Origin: Rotaria socialis
Taxonomy: Eukaryota; Rotifera; Eurotatoria; Philodinida; Philodinidae
Assembly (NCBI GenBank): GCA_905331475.1
Contig: CAJNYU010001435.1
Coordinates: 62,001 to 126,000, forward strand
DNA length: 64,000 nucleotides
Direction of reading: 5' to 3'
In this document: one piece after another, positions 1 through 12,382 of the stretch
Position numbering within the stretch: position 1 is the stretch's first letter
Layout of the letters: every line of letters starts with the position of its first letter
Notes under the pieces: model-generated
The model's input: only the letters and a program-made list of their open reading frames with translations
What the model was told of the DNA's origin: nothing
The model's database searches: none
Made by a program: the position numbers and the translations under genes

Positions 1-1725
1 ATGCTGGTGCATCCGGATTATGAATCATAATTGATTCAATATGAAATCGGCCATCACCAATATATAGAATTGAATAAGATTCTGGAAGTACTGGCGACGT
101 ACAGCCAAGAATTTCACCGGGTGATAATGGTTTTGCTTGTGGCATTATAACATCGGCAACATGATCTTTTAGTTGTTCTTTTATAATCTAATTTACATAG
201 AAATAAAAATATTTTATATGTTGAAGGGAAAGGAGAAAAAAGAAATAGTTTACTTGTAATGTTCGTACAAATTGTATTGTACTGACTAGTGCTAATTTAC
301 TATCAGATGTAAAATGATGTTTTAATGTATCGATAATATGTTGAACATTAACTTGAATATCAACAAATATATAAAGAATACTAATGCCAGGTGTTTCGTC
401 AATGGGAACTAGAAGTAAATAATCGTATGAGAATAGTTTTTCGAAATCTCACGTGTTTTTCTTTAAATAAATTGTCTATACCATAAGTAGAATTATGATA
501 AAAAATAAAATGCAATCGTATTCAAGAACATTGAGCATAGTTCGACTCAATTGAAGGTCTCACCATCCAACTAAGAATAAAAGTTCGGGCAGATGTGCAA
601 AGATTGATATATATATGAATTTGAAGGCATTGAGAATGTATCTTATAATATTACAAAGAATGAAAACAGAAATTTCAATTTCCATACGAGTTCTTTTTTC
701 AATCTAACTCGATCATCTCTAGTCATCTTTGAGAAAAAGTACAGAAAAATATATTCTGTTGAAACTTCCTAATTGCTGACACAATACATAGACTACATTT
801 AGGTTAAATTTCTATCTGTCAGTCTGTTTATGTCATAAGCAGCTCATATTTTAAATTTGTTAGTTGTCTAGTCAAACTTAGAATTTGACACGAATATTTT
901 TCTTTCGTTCTGACGTTACAAAATACACGCTTGTGTTGTTTGATGTTTATAAAAATTCTTCTCTACAAGAATATACCAATGAAATATTTACATCACTGCA
1001 CAAACTATTATTTATTTATCAAGAAGAATACGCAGCAAGACTGATAAATTGTTTGTATCAATTTAGCTTGTTCTATTATTGACTACTAAATAGTTCTAAG
1101 AACTTCATTTGCCTTGTCAAAAAAAGCACTTCTGGATATATAAAATTCTTTTGACTTTTCCTCGGTTGGTAATAGCTATGAAAAAGAAAAGATGCATCAA
1201 CATTTTCTCTATGAATCGTTTATTGTCCAAATTTTGTTGTTATGATAGACATTAACACTCACCCACCGAGACAACTATGCCCATAATGGATCAATAAATC
1301 GCATTTCAATGCACGAGCACCATAATCGTCAATACAGCATGCACCATATGCCACATCACCCATAATAACAACATCGACATTCGTATAACTTAAGAAGAAG
1401 AAAACGATATAAATCTGAAAACAGCCTTTATTCTTCTGTCTTACGCTTTAAGGACATCAGCAATCGTACAAGCAAATACAAACAAACCTTCAGGCATTTG
1501 CATTGCGACTAGTAAAAAAGAAAGATAGAATAAAAATATTGAAGAGACATTAAAACTTCTTTTGTTTTTACCTCGCTTAGCTTTAATGGTTTTGATTCTC
1601 CATATAGTTTTATGTATTTCAAAATTATAATTTTCCGGTAATTGTTTGATCAATAAATTAAGTTCTTTGTCATTTAGTAATTCATTTGGTATCTGATTGG
1701 CATTCAATGGTCGTACTTTACTCAT
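1..1725 (-). CDS. DPH1: Diphthamide biosynthesis protein 1, 3' end beyond the window
   Basis: This is subunit 1 of the radical-SAM-like 3-amino-3-carboxypropyl transferase that starts diphthamide formation on the histidine of elongation factor 2 in the cytosol. Exon 1 (1572-1725) starts at an ATG and reads [13 protein letters not shown]. Exon 2 has [18 protein letters not shown]. The exon ending at 1267 has [19 protein letters not shown] and HYGHSCL. The exon starting at 408 has [15 protein letters not shown] and [13 protein letters not shown]. The last visible exon has [16 protein letters not shown] and [15 protein letters not shown]. The motif order matches animal DPH1. Two of the three family cluster cysteines are visible (in GACC and GCTSP); the third lies off the window. 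Splice phases join cleanly, for example a split Val codon between 1267 and 408. The N-terminus is shorter than the human one. It begins only 69 bp after the stop of the coiled-coil gene upstream on the same strand. Family assignment is very secure. Confidence 0.95.
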
Positions 1726-1794
1726 CTACAAAAAATAAAATAAATAATCAAATCCATATTTATATATTTGTAATAAAACACGAAAGAAAAAGTT

Positions 1795-3590
1795 TTAATT
1801 CTGCTTTTTATGTAAACGTAGATATGTTTGATAACAACGTCTAAATTGTCCACATGAACATGACGAACGAAAAACTTCATGTAATGCTAATTCAATGATT
1901 AAATATAAACGTAATTGTGTAGAAAGTTGACTTAAACGAAATGAGATCGGTACACAACATGGCTTTTTTGCCTAAACGGAAACAAAAAAACACTTTTATT
2001 TGAAAAAATTTAATGAAGTATTTTACTCGATAAACATTGATTTCATAATCATCGACGATTTCTTTCAAAATATCGCATTTTTCATTTTCAGAATCAAATG
2101 CTTTTATTGTTGCTCGAATCAATTTCACATGTTCCCTGAATTGAACAGTATGAATGAAAAAAAACCGTTTTTCCTTCTGAACGTTTACGTACTCGGCTTG
2201 ATAATCGAATGTTTGAAGGAATTTTTCTTTTAATTCTTGAATTTCATTATCACGATCGATTAATTCTTGTTGATTGTCGCTTTTTAATTTTAATATATGA
2301 GAATTATACTAAAAACAAGACTATTAATAAAAATGAAAATTTTCTCTTTCGATTGTGATTTACTTGTTCAAGGAATTTTGTTTTATCGTTTTGTTTCAAT
2401 TTTTCAGCTGCTTTATCCTTGGTTTGATTTAAACGAGTTATTGTCCGTGCAAGTTTTAGTTGTCTCATTTCACGACTATCGCGCTTACGACGTTGAGTTA
2501 TAATTTCATCTTGTAGTTGTTCTATCTAAATTATTTTCGATATCATCGAATGAAGAAAATGATTGTCTTTATGAACGAAATAAAACTCTTCGGATTTAGC
2601 GCAATAAGAGAGTATACAGTTTTTCTATTCGTAACTATGAAAGATTAAAATAAACATAAAATCTGAGCTCAGTGCTTTATTGTAGGATTACGTCTCTGTT
2701 TATTTAGCGTTCTGATAATTTACACCGTTGTCAAGTAGTTTTAGACCGAGAGCGAATTCAGAAATATGCATTAGAATTATTACATCCCGACATGAATATG
2801 AGAATTAGCATGAAAAGAAGAAGACTTATTGACACTTCAATTTTCATAGATACATAAAGTGAACTGGTTGATGAGTTTCTCATCTGTTTTCGATTTAATT
2901 TGTAACTCACCCTATCAGTCAATTCTATTGATGATGTCAATAATTCATCAATCAATTGATCTCGTTCATCACACATTTGTTGTACACTTGTCCTTTGATA
3001 ATTTGCTTTGTTAAATGCATGACGACCAGCTTGAATTGATTGCTTAAATTAAAGAAATTAATTTGCTTATGATGAATACAAATATAAAACAAAATAAATA
3101 CGAAAGGGAGGCACAAAAAAAAGACAAGGGAGCAAATAAAGCTATAGTTTTTATGCTCGAACTATACGATGCAGCTAGATAATATAAATACACATACCTC
3201 TAACTAGATAATCTATTTTAAATTCAAAGATTTTTATAAAGACAAAAAAAATTAATTTAAGACGAAAAAAAACAAACTCACTGTGAGTGATGCACGAAGA
3301 CGATCAAATTTTTGTTTAAATAAATTTAATTCGTGTTCACTAGTACTTAAACTTTGAGCGAGAAAAGTTTCTTCTTCGCTCGAATGCCATGTTAGCGTTG
3401 ATCGTAATTTTAATGGTGGCAACTGTAAAGCAGTACTGTGGGAATTGCGGTGCCGGTGTGATAAGGTTAATGGAGCCACAAGTGAACGATCAAAATAACT
3501 CGGAATATTTGATAATGATGATGATTGAAATTGAAATGGTGAACTACTCGAGTCCCATATAAGACTACTAGTATTCGATTCGACCACCAT
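1795..3590 (-). CDS. Unrecognised coiled-coil protein, six exons
   Basis: I do not recognise this protein. The model starts at ATG 3588-3590. Exon 1 (3282-3590) is a Ser-rich, probably disordered leader. It is followed by charged heptad-like exons reading QQMCDERDQLIDELL, IEQLQDEIITQRRKRDSR, ELIDRDNEIQELKEKFLQ and EEHVKLIRATIKAFDSENEK. The last exon begins AKKPCCVPISFRLSQLSTQL, contains a CSCGQFRRC cysteine cluster, and stops at 1795-1797. Each junction has GT-AG ends and keeps the frame, for example donor gtacgt inside a Glu codon before EEHVK. I estimate about 320 residues with a central coiled coil. It lies 213 bp downstream of CNOT11 and 69 bp upstream of DPH1, all on the minus strand. 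The structure points to a scaffold or cytoskeletal role, but no function is assigned. The model is reasonable; exon edges in the middle are less certain. Confidence 0.65.
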
Positions 3591-3803
3591 TTAGATAATC
3601 TAAAATTAGAAACAAAATAACTTGATTACAATCACTTAATATCACTGTAATACATGTATATTTATATATTTATAAAGATGGAAAAAAGGAGTTTTTTCTA
3701 GCATAACAAAAAAAATTAATAACAACATATTGACTACAATCATGCAATGAAAATAGAAAATGAACTATATCTATATTTATTTATTAATATGGTCATATAA
3801 GAA

Positions 3804-6417
3804 TCATTCTTCGTTGACTCCTAATGTTGTTGTTATATCATTGTTATCATCAGTACGTAAATCAAATGTTCTAATCAATTGAAATAATGCACCTGCTTCT
3901 TTTATATTTCGAAAAGTAATACAAAAACCTTGTACTTCAACAAAATGATCTTTTATATCAATAACTTTATTACGTATTAATGATTGAATAAAAACGCTAA
4001 CAAGACGTACAAAACGATTTTGTAAATATTTATCTGTTGTTACTTCACATGTTTGTATACAAGTTGATATATATAAATAGAGAAATTCCTTTGGTAATTC
4101 AATTGACGTTGATAAACGATTGACAACTTCCATTGAATGTAAACTCATATGCATATTAACTAATGCTTCTAAATATTCTGTCATTTGATTCGACGATATT
4201 AATTTTAATAAACAATTTATACTAATCAATGGATTATTTTCTACTAATAGCGGTAATTTAGAGGGTGTAAGACCAATATGATAAATAAGATCTGGATCAT
4301 TATTCAGTTCATCTACAAGTTTTTGTTGTTCTTGTAAATTTATTGCACTTTGATAAGCTTTATCCATCAATTGACGAATTGCAAAATTAGTTGAATGAGA
4401 TACACACATAGATGAGTCCCATGCTAATAATGATGTATCATGATCGATATTTACTATTGGTGAAAGCCAAATAAGTTCATCTACTGTACATTCATGTAAT
4501 GGTGGAACAAGACGAAGATATTCAGGATGTATTGTTTGTTCCATTACATTATTTAATAATAATTGTTCTATGGTTTGCCGACTATTAGCCGATCGATTAC
4601 GTGAACCACCAATGAGCGTATCGAATCCATACTTGAAAATAAAAATCAATACAAAAAAGGTTTCTCCAGGTTTTATATGATGTCAATAGTCACTTTAATT
4701 TTCTATTATCTCTCTTATTACAAGATTGAATATTTAGTAGTGAGGTTTTCTTTTTCATTCAATCTTTTCTATTTATAATTTTCTTATGAACTATGCGAAC
4801 TCGAAAAAAAATCAAAGGCTATTCTATTCCTACTTACGAGCAACGTGTTTAATGCAAATCATTATTTATACTAATAGTAAAGCGTACGTATACATGTTCT
4901 GTTCTTAAACAGAATGTGTGAAAAAAAATGTACAATGACGAGCCCTTATAAAGAATGCATTTAAAAAACGAGACAAAAAAATTAATCTTTTCTACGTTTA
5001 ACCAAAACACTTATCGATGATCGAGAAAGCAATGAGAAGCAAAAAGACTTAGTTTTGTTCTTTTCTTTCTAATTGCATTAAAAGAGCAATTGAAAAATCG
5101 AACGAAAACAACTGTTTTCTAAAAAAAAGCAGATAGAACAAGTTAAACTTAAAATTTTTTCATATTCGAAAGAGGAATTTAGTGTGTACGTAAGAAATTT
5201 CTTCTATGGATTTTATTTCTGCTTAATTGACAAACGGCTATCGGAAACATTGTTTTGGAAGACTTTTATATTCAATATTAGATTGAATAATGATATATGG
5301 TCGAAGTATCAAGAGAATATGATTGCCTTTAAGATTTTTTTAGACATGAAGAAAATACAAAAATTTGCTTATTTTATCAGTACATAAGGAAATGGGAAAA
5401 TATTCAGCAAATGATTCAGTTTACTACATATTAGATAGAGAAAAACATAGGCTATCAAAGTCACTGTTTGCGTTTGAACTAGGTTCCTCAAATTATGCAA
5501 AAGAAAAAGATTATGTTAATCATAAATCAAACGTTTTAACTGGTAGACAACGAGCTCAAGTTTATTCAAAATGTTATATTTTGCTAGACAGAAATCATAA
5601 TCATGTTTCTCTCTTATTCATATCTAAGTCTTGCCATGTAGTTCGACGTTTTCGATTCGAATATACTCGCCAAAGTAGAGATGATACTTTTAAAAATCTT
5701 GTGTAATTTTTATTTTACATATAATATCTCATTGAAGTTAAACTTCTAAATAAATCTTATTTCTTTCTTAACACGAATAAAACACTTTGCTCTATTCTAT
5801 GATTAGAGCAAGTTTTCAAAATATTGACATACATTATTAATTTCTGGATCATCAATCACTGCTGGTAGATGGCATTGAACAAGAGCTGAGAATTCTTTTG
5901 TTCTTTCATAAATATTTTCTTTTAATTGTTGTTGTAATTCTTTTTGCTTACTATCATCATTCGATAACAAATCCGATTGTAAAATTTCATTGGGTGTTTT
6001 ATTTAATAAATCTCTATTATTATTATTAGTAACTAATGAACAGAGAAATGACCGTTCATGTTTTGTTACTGGTGAGATAACCCAACGAAAATATTTTTGT
6101 GTAGTTGTTGAATTTTCTTCATTTGATTGTAATACAGATAAAAATACTGGTGCAAAGGGATTCATATATATTGATTGTTGTTCATTTTTGTACATTTCAA
6201 TAAATAAATAAAATATAATTAAGCGTTGTTGTGCTGTTGGAGCTAAATCTCGATTTTGTAATAATAATACGAGAGCATTTCCTAAACGAAGATAATCTGA
6301 TTTTATTATTCCATGTTGAAATTTAATTGATATCTGTTCGAATGTTAATGATGAACCACATGTTTCTTCATTAAGTAGATTTAAAATAAGATTTATATCT
6401 TTAGGCGATAAAGACAT
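3804..6417 (-). CDS. CNOT11: CCR4-NOT transcription complex subunit 11
   Basis: CNOT11 docks on the N-terminal part of CNOT1 (with CNOT10 in animals) as a module of the CCR4-NOT deadenylase. Two exons are visible: 5833-6417 and 3804-4631. The first begins MSLSPKDINLILNLLNEE and contains SLTFEQISIKFQHG and APTAQQRLIIFYLFIEMY. The second carries the conserved C-terminal domain: DPDLIYHIGLTPSKLPLLVE, MSLHSMEVVNRLSTSIELP, LYISTCIQTCE and SVFIQSLIRNK. These match the animal family nearly continuously. The phase-0 junction joins DPEINN to YGFDTLIGG through donor gtatgt and acceptor ttcaag. The intervening 1.2-kb intron is long for this window and holds a plus-strand ORF, listed separately. I chose the ATG at 6415-6417 because the family alignment begins there. 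The gene is divergent from ARIH1, with 602 bp between the start codons. Confidence 0.95.
5392..5706 (+). CDS. Weak candidate ORF nested in the CNOT11 intron, opposite strand
   Basis: An open frame of about 104 codons runs on the strand opposite CNOT11, entirely inside its 1.2-kb intron, starting with MGKYSANDSVYYILDREKHR and ending in DDTFKNLV before TAA. It is hydrophilic and free of low-complexity runs, with a mixed amino-acid composition rather than the Lys/Phe/Ile bias typical of random AT-rich frames here. I do not recognise the protein. It could be a small nested gene, an exon of one, a remnant of a retroposed copy, or chance. There is no supporting splice or promoter signal that I trust. 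Confidence 0.25.
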   Translation: MGKYSANDSVYYILDREKHRLSKSLFAFELGSSNYAKEKDYVNHKSNVLTGRQRAQVYSKCYILLDRNHNHVSLLFISKSCHVVRRFRFEYTRQSRDDTFKNLV

Positions 6418-7019
6418 TTTATTTATTAACATAAAAAAAATCGTATGTAACAAATAACATGCACGTTATAGACAGACAGCGATATCCAATTATGAGTCGA
6501 ATGGTGAACGGAAATAACCAATGACAAAACAGAGATGTCGTTAAATCAATCTATTCTATTTATTTTTGTTTTAGTTTCTTTACAAATTGAGAAATTCTGA
6601 AGAGGAAAATAAATTTACTGCATCATACGTGTATATACTTCTTATTATGGTACGACGAAGAAGTTTCACCTCTGTACACATTGTCTATACGAATGGCAGA
6701 TATCATATGATCAAGCATTATGCTTAGGACATTAGAGCTCTTTAGTTTAGGCAATTCATGTGCTAAACAAAGGACAATGCTGTCAATGTTCTTCCTCTAT
6801 CTGTTTCAGAAGGTCAATATACAGAAAAATATACGTATAAATATTCACGATATACCTCACTTATTAAGGTCATCATTCTGATGATTCATATTCATGGTCA
6901 TTCATTATTATGTATTCTATATGTATGATTCTTCATTTTAGATTTTTGTTTACATTTATTTTTCTTCTCGAACAACCGATATATTTATACCTTGAAATAC
7001 CAAGGAAAACCTATTCCTC
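6418..7019. promoter_or_regulatory. Intergenic region between divergent CNOT11 and ARIH1
   Basis: About 600 bp separate the two divergent start codons, so promoters and 5' leaders of both genes must lie here or overlap it. I see no clear TATA box, CpG-rich patch or repeated operator-like motif. Its role as a shared promoter is inferred only from gene orientation. Confidence 0.45.
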
Positions 7020-10000
7020 ATGGATGAAGATGATCAATTTTTTATAGGTACCATTCGTTAAAAACAATGATTCAAAAATTAAAAATATTTATTTATTTAT
7101 TTATTTATTTCTACGTAGATGACAATAGTGAAGACGCGGAAGAAGAAGGATCTGACGATGATACTGGCTTTTTCCCTATCGATGAATCCATTGTACATTC
7201 AACCAATGTAACAACAACACGAACAGCGCCAGAACAGTTACCAGCGAAATTCTCCTCCGGTATTAGTGGAGCATCGAATAATTATCCACTAGATAATAAT
7301 TTCGAATATGTTGGTAAGATTATTTACAATGTAAATTCAATTGCTTTTAAAACACTAGATTTGATCGATTAATTCTGCTAGAATTCTTGGTGGATAATTG
7401 CATGAAATGTTTTTCTAATCAATCATTATAATTTCTCGAAAATATATTTTTCTGTTTATTTTGTTTTAGTTCTATCACAAGATGAAATAGTCAAATATAT
7501 GGTTGAATGTATAAAAGAAGTGAATGAAGTTATCAAACTACCAACAACAACTGTACGCTTATTATTACATCACTTTCGATGGGATAAAGAAAAATTAATG
7601 GAACGTTTTTATGATCCGAATCATCAAGATGAACTATTCCGTCAAGCACATATTGTTAATCCATTTAAAAAAGCTCCTCAACTACAAACACAATTATCGA
7701 ATTCATCACATCGTTCAGCACGTCGGCAAACTTCAGTGACGTCACCTTCACATTCAATAACAACAGTAAATCCACTCAGACCTTCAACGGAACAAACATG
7801 TGCTATATGTTGTTCAACAAAATCGGCAAATGAGATGGCTGGTTTAGAATGTGGTCACATTTTCTGTACTGATTGTTGGCGACATTATTTAACAACAAAA
7901 ATAATTGACGAAGGCATCGGACAAACAATACCATGTCCAGCTAAATGTGATATTCTAGTGGATGATAGAACCGTTTTGGGTCTCATCGAAATACCAGCAG
8001 TTCGTCGAAAATATCAACATCTAATAACCAACTCTTTTGTTGAATGCAATCGTAATATGCGTTGGTGTCCAGGCAATAATTGTACTAATGCAATTAAAGC
8101 ATCGTATTGTGATGTTGCTATGGTAACATGTACAACTTGTAAGACATCATTTTGTTTTCAATGTGGTCAATCGTGGCACGAACCAATCAAATGTAAATGG
8201 CTTAAAAGATGGCAAAAGAAATGTCATGACGATAGTGAAACAAGCAACTGGATTTCTGCGAATACAAAAGAATGTCCCAAGTGTCATGCGACCATTGGTA
8301 AGCATAAACATGATTGAAAACGGGATCTCTGATTGATTAGTTTGCCTTCAAAAAAAATTTCTTTTTCAATTTTACTAATGATAAGAGAAAATTTAAAACA
8401 TTGAACTTTAGAATTCCTTTGTCATAGTAATGTAATTGCTGTGAAGAAAGCGGAAAATTGAATTTCCTTTCTTTTATGTCTTCACTTATAGAGAAGTTGC
8501 AAAGGGAAATATTAGAAAGGGAATTAGTTAATTCTCAAGTCAACGGCACCTGCGCATTTAATTGATTCATCATTTAACATAGTTTTTAAATTATTATTAG
8601 TACTACTAAAGTAACTCATGAATAGAAACCATATAGTAGTCAATTGTATGATGAGATATGTAAAAAAAAAGAACATCGTAGAATATATCAGACAATATGA
8701 TCCTATTACTAGATGTGACAGTGTTTCAAAATTTGTTTATGGATATTATTACATAGCAATAAAAAAATCGATATCTATAAAGATTTTCTAATTTAGAAAA
8801 AAATGGTGGCTGCAATCATTTAATATGTAAAAATCAATCTTGCAAATATGAATTTTGTTGGATATGCTTGGGACCATGGGAGCCTCATGGTTCATCATGG
8901 TATAATTGCAATCGTTTTAATGAAGATGATGCTAAAAAAGCTCGCGATGATCAAGAACGTTCTCGTGCTGCACTACAACGTTATCTTCATTATTATAAAC
9001 GTTATCACAATCATCATGAATCATTAAGATTAGAGAGTAAATTATTAGATCAAGTCCAGAAACGTATGGAATCGATGCAGCAACAAATGAGCTGGATTGA
9101 AGTACAATTTCTACAGGTAGCATGTGATGTACTTCGACAATGTCGTCAAACATTAATGTATACTTATCCATTTGCTTTTTATCTCAAACGAAATAATCAT
9201 TCGTAAGTTATAAAAATGTCTCGTATCAATTTACTGTTAACTTTTCAGATGTATGTTAACTCGCGTACAAAGTCTAAACGGTTCCCTTAATAGGAAAATT
9301 GCTTGCAGCAAAGATTAATGCGCAGTTTATATTTTCACCGTCTACTCAAATCTCAGACTGTTTGGACGCATAATTTTACGAGTACCTAATAATTGGAAAT
9401 AAAATCTTGTTGTGATTATTCAGAATAGCTGATTTCATTCCATACAAAACAACATGGCTTGAGGTTCTCTACGAAACCTTTTTTGAATGAGTACCACTGG
9501 CTGACAGAAAATCATCGAATTTGTTTGTACAATGTATCCTTAGGAACTGAAAAATAAAATGGCTACGCGGGTTTTTTTCACCGAAAAAAATCGCAATCGA
9601 ACGGATGTGAGCGTTTTTTTTTCTACCAGGTCATCGAGATATTGTAAATTTGTTTCTACACTATCGGTGTGAAAACATTTGTGGTAGCAGTAAATATATT
9701 TTAAGTCTTGTGACTTATTTTAGTCTCGGTAACATAGAGAAATTCGTTGAATACCATGCTCTGTATACTTTTTCTTACGTGCTACTTTATTTCGTGCAAG
9801 TCTATGGCGCACACATTGATTAGAAAAGTGATAGTAGCTTGAGATTCATTCGATACGATTTCTTAATGTTGAGAAGCACTGTTTATAGTAAGAGGAGAGA
9901 CTCTTTTCTAAAAAAATTCTATAAATTAGTTTATGTAAAACTTGATCTGTACTCGTTTTTATTTCCTGAAATCTATTCATACATAGTAGAAAGCCTTTCT

Positions 10001-10582
10001 ATTAGAATGTAGAGATACAGTGCAACACTATTTGCTTGAAATTAAATTCGGATACTTTCTCAACCGCCTTCACTAGATAATAAATAATCAGAATAGTACT
10101 ACAGCAAAAACAGATCAGCTGCTTATGAAGGAGATTTACGCAATGAGTAAAACGTAGAAATCGATTGATAGTTCTTATAACTTCATAGACGATTCACTAC
10201 GAAGAAGTTCTTTTCTAAAGCAAATTTGCCTTTCTCTCTAATAATCTCCTTTCACTACAACCTATGTACAGATGAAGAAAATGTATATTTTATTTTTTTA
10301 GAATTATTTTTGAACAAAATCAAGCTGATTTGGAACACGCAACTGAAGAACTCAGTGGCTACTTGGAACGAGACTCAACTCAAACAACAAATCTTACTGA
10401 AATGAAACAAAAAGTACAAGACAAATATCGTTATTGTAGTACACGTCGTAAAGTATTATTAGATCATGTAACTGAAGGATATGAAAGTGACTATTGGTGA
10501 GTTTTGAAAATGGTCTCATTTTAATAATTTTCATTTTCTTCTGCTATTTTGTTATTCTAGGGAATATAATGAAGATGTATGA
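7020..10582 (+). CDS. ARIH1: Ariadne-1 RBR E3 ubiquitin ligase
   Basis: This is a RING-between-RING ubiquitin ligase that works with neddylated cullin-RING ligases and UBCH7-type E2s. The six-exon model is 7020-7047, 7119-7313, 7470-8297, 8797-9202, 10302-10496 and 10561-10582, with every phase matching. The order is an acidic N-terminus; the UBA-like region ([27 protein letters not shown]); RING1 ([17 protein letters not shown]); IBR ([29 protein letters not shown]); RING2 ([20 protein letters not shown]); and the Ariadne domain ([34 protein letters not shown]). The catalytic RING2 Cys is the one in GGCNH and is present. The C-terminus, YWEYNEDV, is completed by a 22-nt final exon. Intron 4 is 1.1 kb and empty. 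The acidic N-terminus is much shorter than the Gly-rich human one. The gene looks complete and functional. Confidence 0.96.
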
Positions 10583-11706
10583 ATATATATATATATATAC
10601 ACATGAATCATTACTTAGCGCACAACATGTATATGCCAATAGTAGATATTCATTTCAATTGTGTGTTTATATCTATGTCATTTATTATTAACCTTGTCGT
10701 CCTGATTCGGAAATGTAGATGAAATTTTTCGTATAGTTGTCATTCTATATTGGCTCTCTCGCTTTTCCTTCTTTCACATAAACTTTTTCTTTTTCGTTCA
10801 ATTTTTTCAAGGAGAAAACAACATATTAAACAAGAGCAAACGGTTTCTTCTCGTTTCCTTTTTTCTTTTTTAATGATATATTGTGAATTTTTTTTGTCAT
10901 ACGACAATTATATATATATATATAAATAAAGCTCGAACTAATCTCTTTTTTCTTTTCTTTCTTAATTATAAATTAATTTCAGTTAGATGGTCAATTTTGA
11001 TTGGTTTATCAGAATGGATATATTATCAAGTGGTAAATTTCAATCCAATCTTTATGAAGAGAAAGAAAATTATACTTTTCTCAACAATATNCGGAGAGGG
11101 GGGGGGGCACAGGGGAGCCGCAAAAACCTAACAATTAAACTTACACTCACAATTTTCTTCGAAAATATATGTGAGTTCCACAAAAGCGGCAGCTATGCAG
11201 AGTCTTAATGCCACATAAACTCTCCTATATGTAAAATCTATGATTTTTATATGTACAATTTAAATGTTGAATCTCTGAACGCTAGAAGTAGATTGATTTG
11301 AATGTTCGACGATTGGTAAAGCTATTGAAATGAATAACAACAATCCTATCAGTTGTACATTGTTGTTGTAAAAACAATTTTTTTTTGCTTATGAAGAATA
11401 CCCTGTTCTATACAGTTTGTCTAACGTTTTTTCAGTACCAAAATTCGACCATTCATGATATATAATTGTTTCTTTTTTCTAAATGTCATATATTAATGAT
11501 TCCAAAGAAAAGAAAAGTTGAAATTTGTCTCTTCAGGAAAAGATTATCATTTCCTATTGTATCTAGTGTACGACTTTAAACTCTCGGGATTCATTTAAAA
11601 TATGTCTTTTGTCTATGTTCGCAAATCCATATAACTCAAATAGATCAAGATAAAAATTGAATAAGACAACTCTGTATATGTTTTTTTCCAACATGAGATC
11701 AGACTT
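10583..11706. other. Non-coding stretch with an assembly ambiguity at 11092
   Basis: This is AT-rich sequence after the ARIH1 stop. It holds a short (TA)n run near 10910-10925 and an N at 11092 followed immediately by a run of about ten G's and a GC-richer patch unlike its surroundings. The N plus homopolymer suggests a low-quality contig join or base call. Two overlapping open frames cross the N; I do not accept them. No gene seen. Confidence 0.6.
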
Positions 11707-12054
11707 TCAAGAAAAGTTAAGACGGTCTTCATCTGTCTTTGAATAGGGTGTGGATGTGGGGTGTGCTTTCGACTGAATGCTGTTGGGTTTATTCCAGAAA
11801 CAGTGGAAGACTGATGGACCGTTGAAAACTAATTGGCGATGATAAACAAGAAGGGCGGCAACATGATGGCGATTTTCGTATTCAACGAATCGGAACATCG
11901 CATAAGTTGTTACCATAACAAACTGGTAAGTAAAATATTTACATTTGATTGGATTTGAAGAGTAAATATGCACTTTGTATTTATATAAAGATGTCAAGCA
12001 GATGAATTCAAATGTAACGTCAAAGAACAGAATTCGGTCATCAGCATGATCCAT
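11707..12054 (-). CDS. Weak hypothetical ORF, possibly a terminal exon
   Basis: An open frame of 115 codons begins MDHADDRILFFDVTFEFI and ends KTDEDRLNFS. Its second half has a balanced composition (HHVAALLVYHRQLVFNGPSV) and is preceded by a plausible acceptor (cttaccag) before FVMVTTYAMFRF, so the first half may contain an intron. I recognise no domain. It starts 20 bp from a plus-strand heat-shock protein fragment, so it may be another piece of a decaying locus. It could also be chance. Confidence 0.25.
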   Translation of the reverse strand: MDHADDRILFFDVTFEFICLTSLYKYKVHIYSSNPIKCKYFTYQFVMVTTYAMFRFVEYENRHHVAALLVYHRQLVFNGPSVFHCFWNKPNSIQSKAHPTSTPYSKTDEDRLNFS

Positions 12055-12091
12055 TCGTTGATTATTATTTTTTTTGATTGGTTCCGATTTT

Positions 12092-12382
12092 CAATCGTGT
12101 ATGATCGATAGATGTAACAATTACAAACAATTGAAAATGCCTATTGTCATGAAGAATTATCGACCAGAAGAAATCAAAGTTTCATTGAAAAGCTATGATT
12201 TAGTTGTTCAAGATGAACACCATATTAAAAATAAAAATCGTTCAGAACAATCATCCTTCTTCAAATCAACAACGCTACAACCCAGTATGCAAGCTGATCA
12301 ATGAAAATATCAATTGCAAATTGAAGTAACATTTATTGAACAAGAAGAGAATGCAAAACCAATAGAAAATCAGAAGAAATAA
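12092..12382 (+). pseudogene. Decayed small heat-shock protein (alpha-crystallin domain) fragment
   Basis: Intact members of this family are ATP-independent holdase chaperones. The visible part resembles the middle of an alpha-crystallin domain: MKNYRPEEIKVSLKSYDLVV, then FFKSTTLQPSMQADQ, where families usually have an LPP turn followed by a 'DQMKY'-like segment. Here DQ is followed by TGA (12302-12304), and the same frame then continues KYQLQIEVTFIEQEE to a final TAA at 12380-12382. The N-terminal region expected upstream is missing or unreadable, with an oligo-T run instead. The stop at a conserved Met position and the missing N-terminus argue for a pseudogene or solo fragment. Family call is moderate, based on motif spacing only. 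Confidence 0.55.

Noticed and set aside
11745..11765. G-rich GGGTGTGGATGTGGGG resembling telomere repeats
   Set aside because: It is too short and irregular, and it lies within an otherwise ordinary frame.
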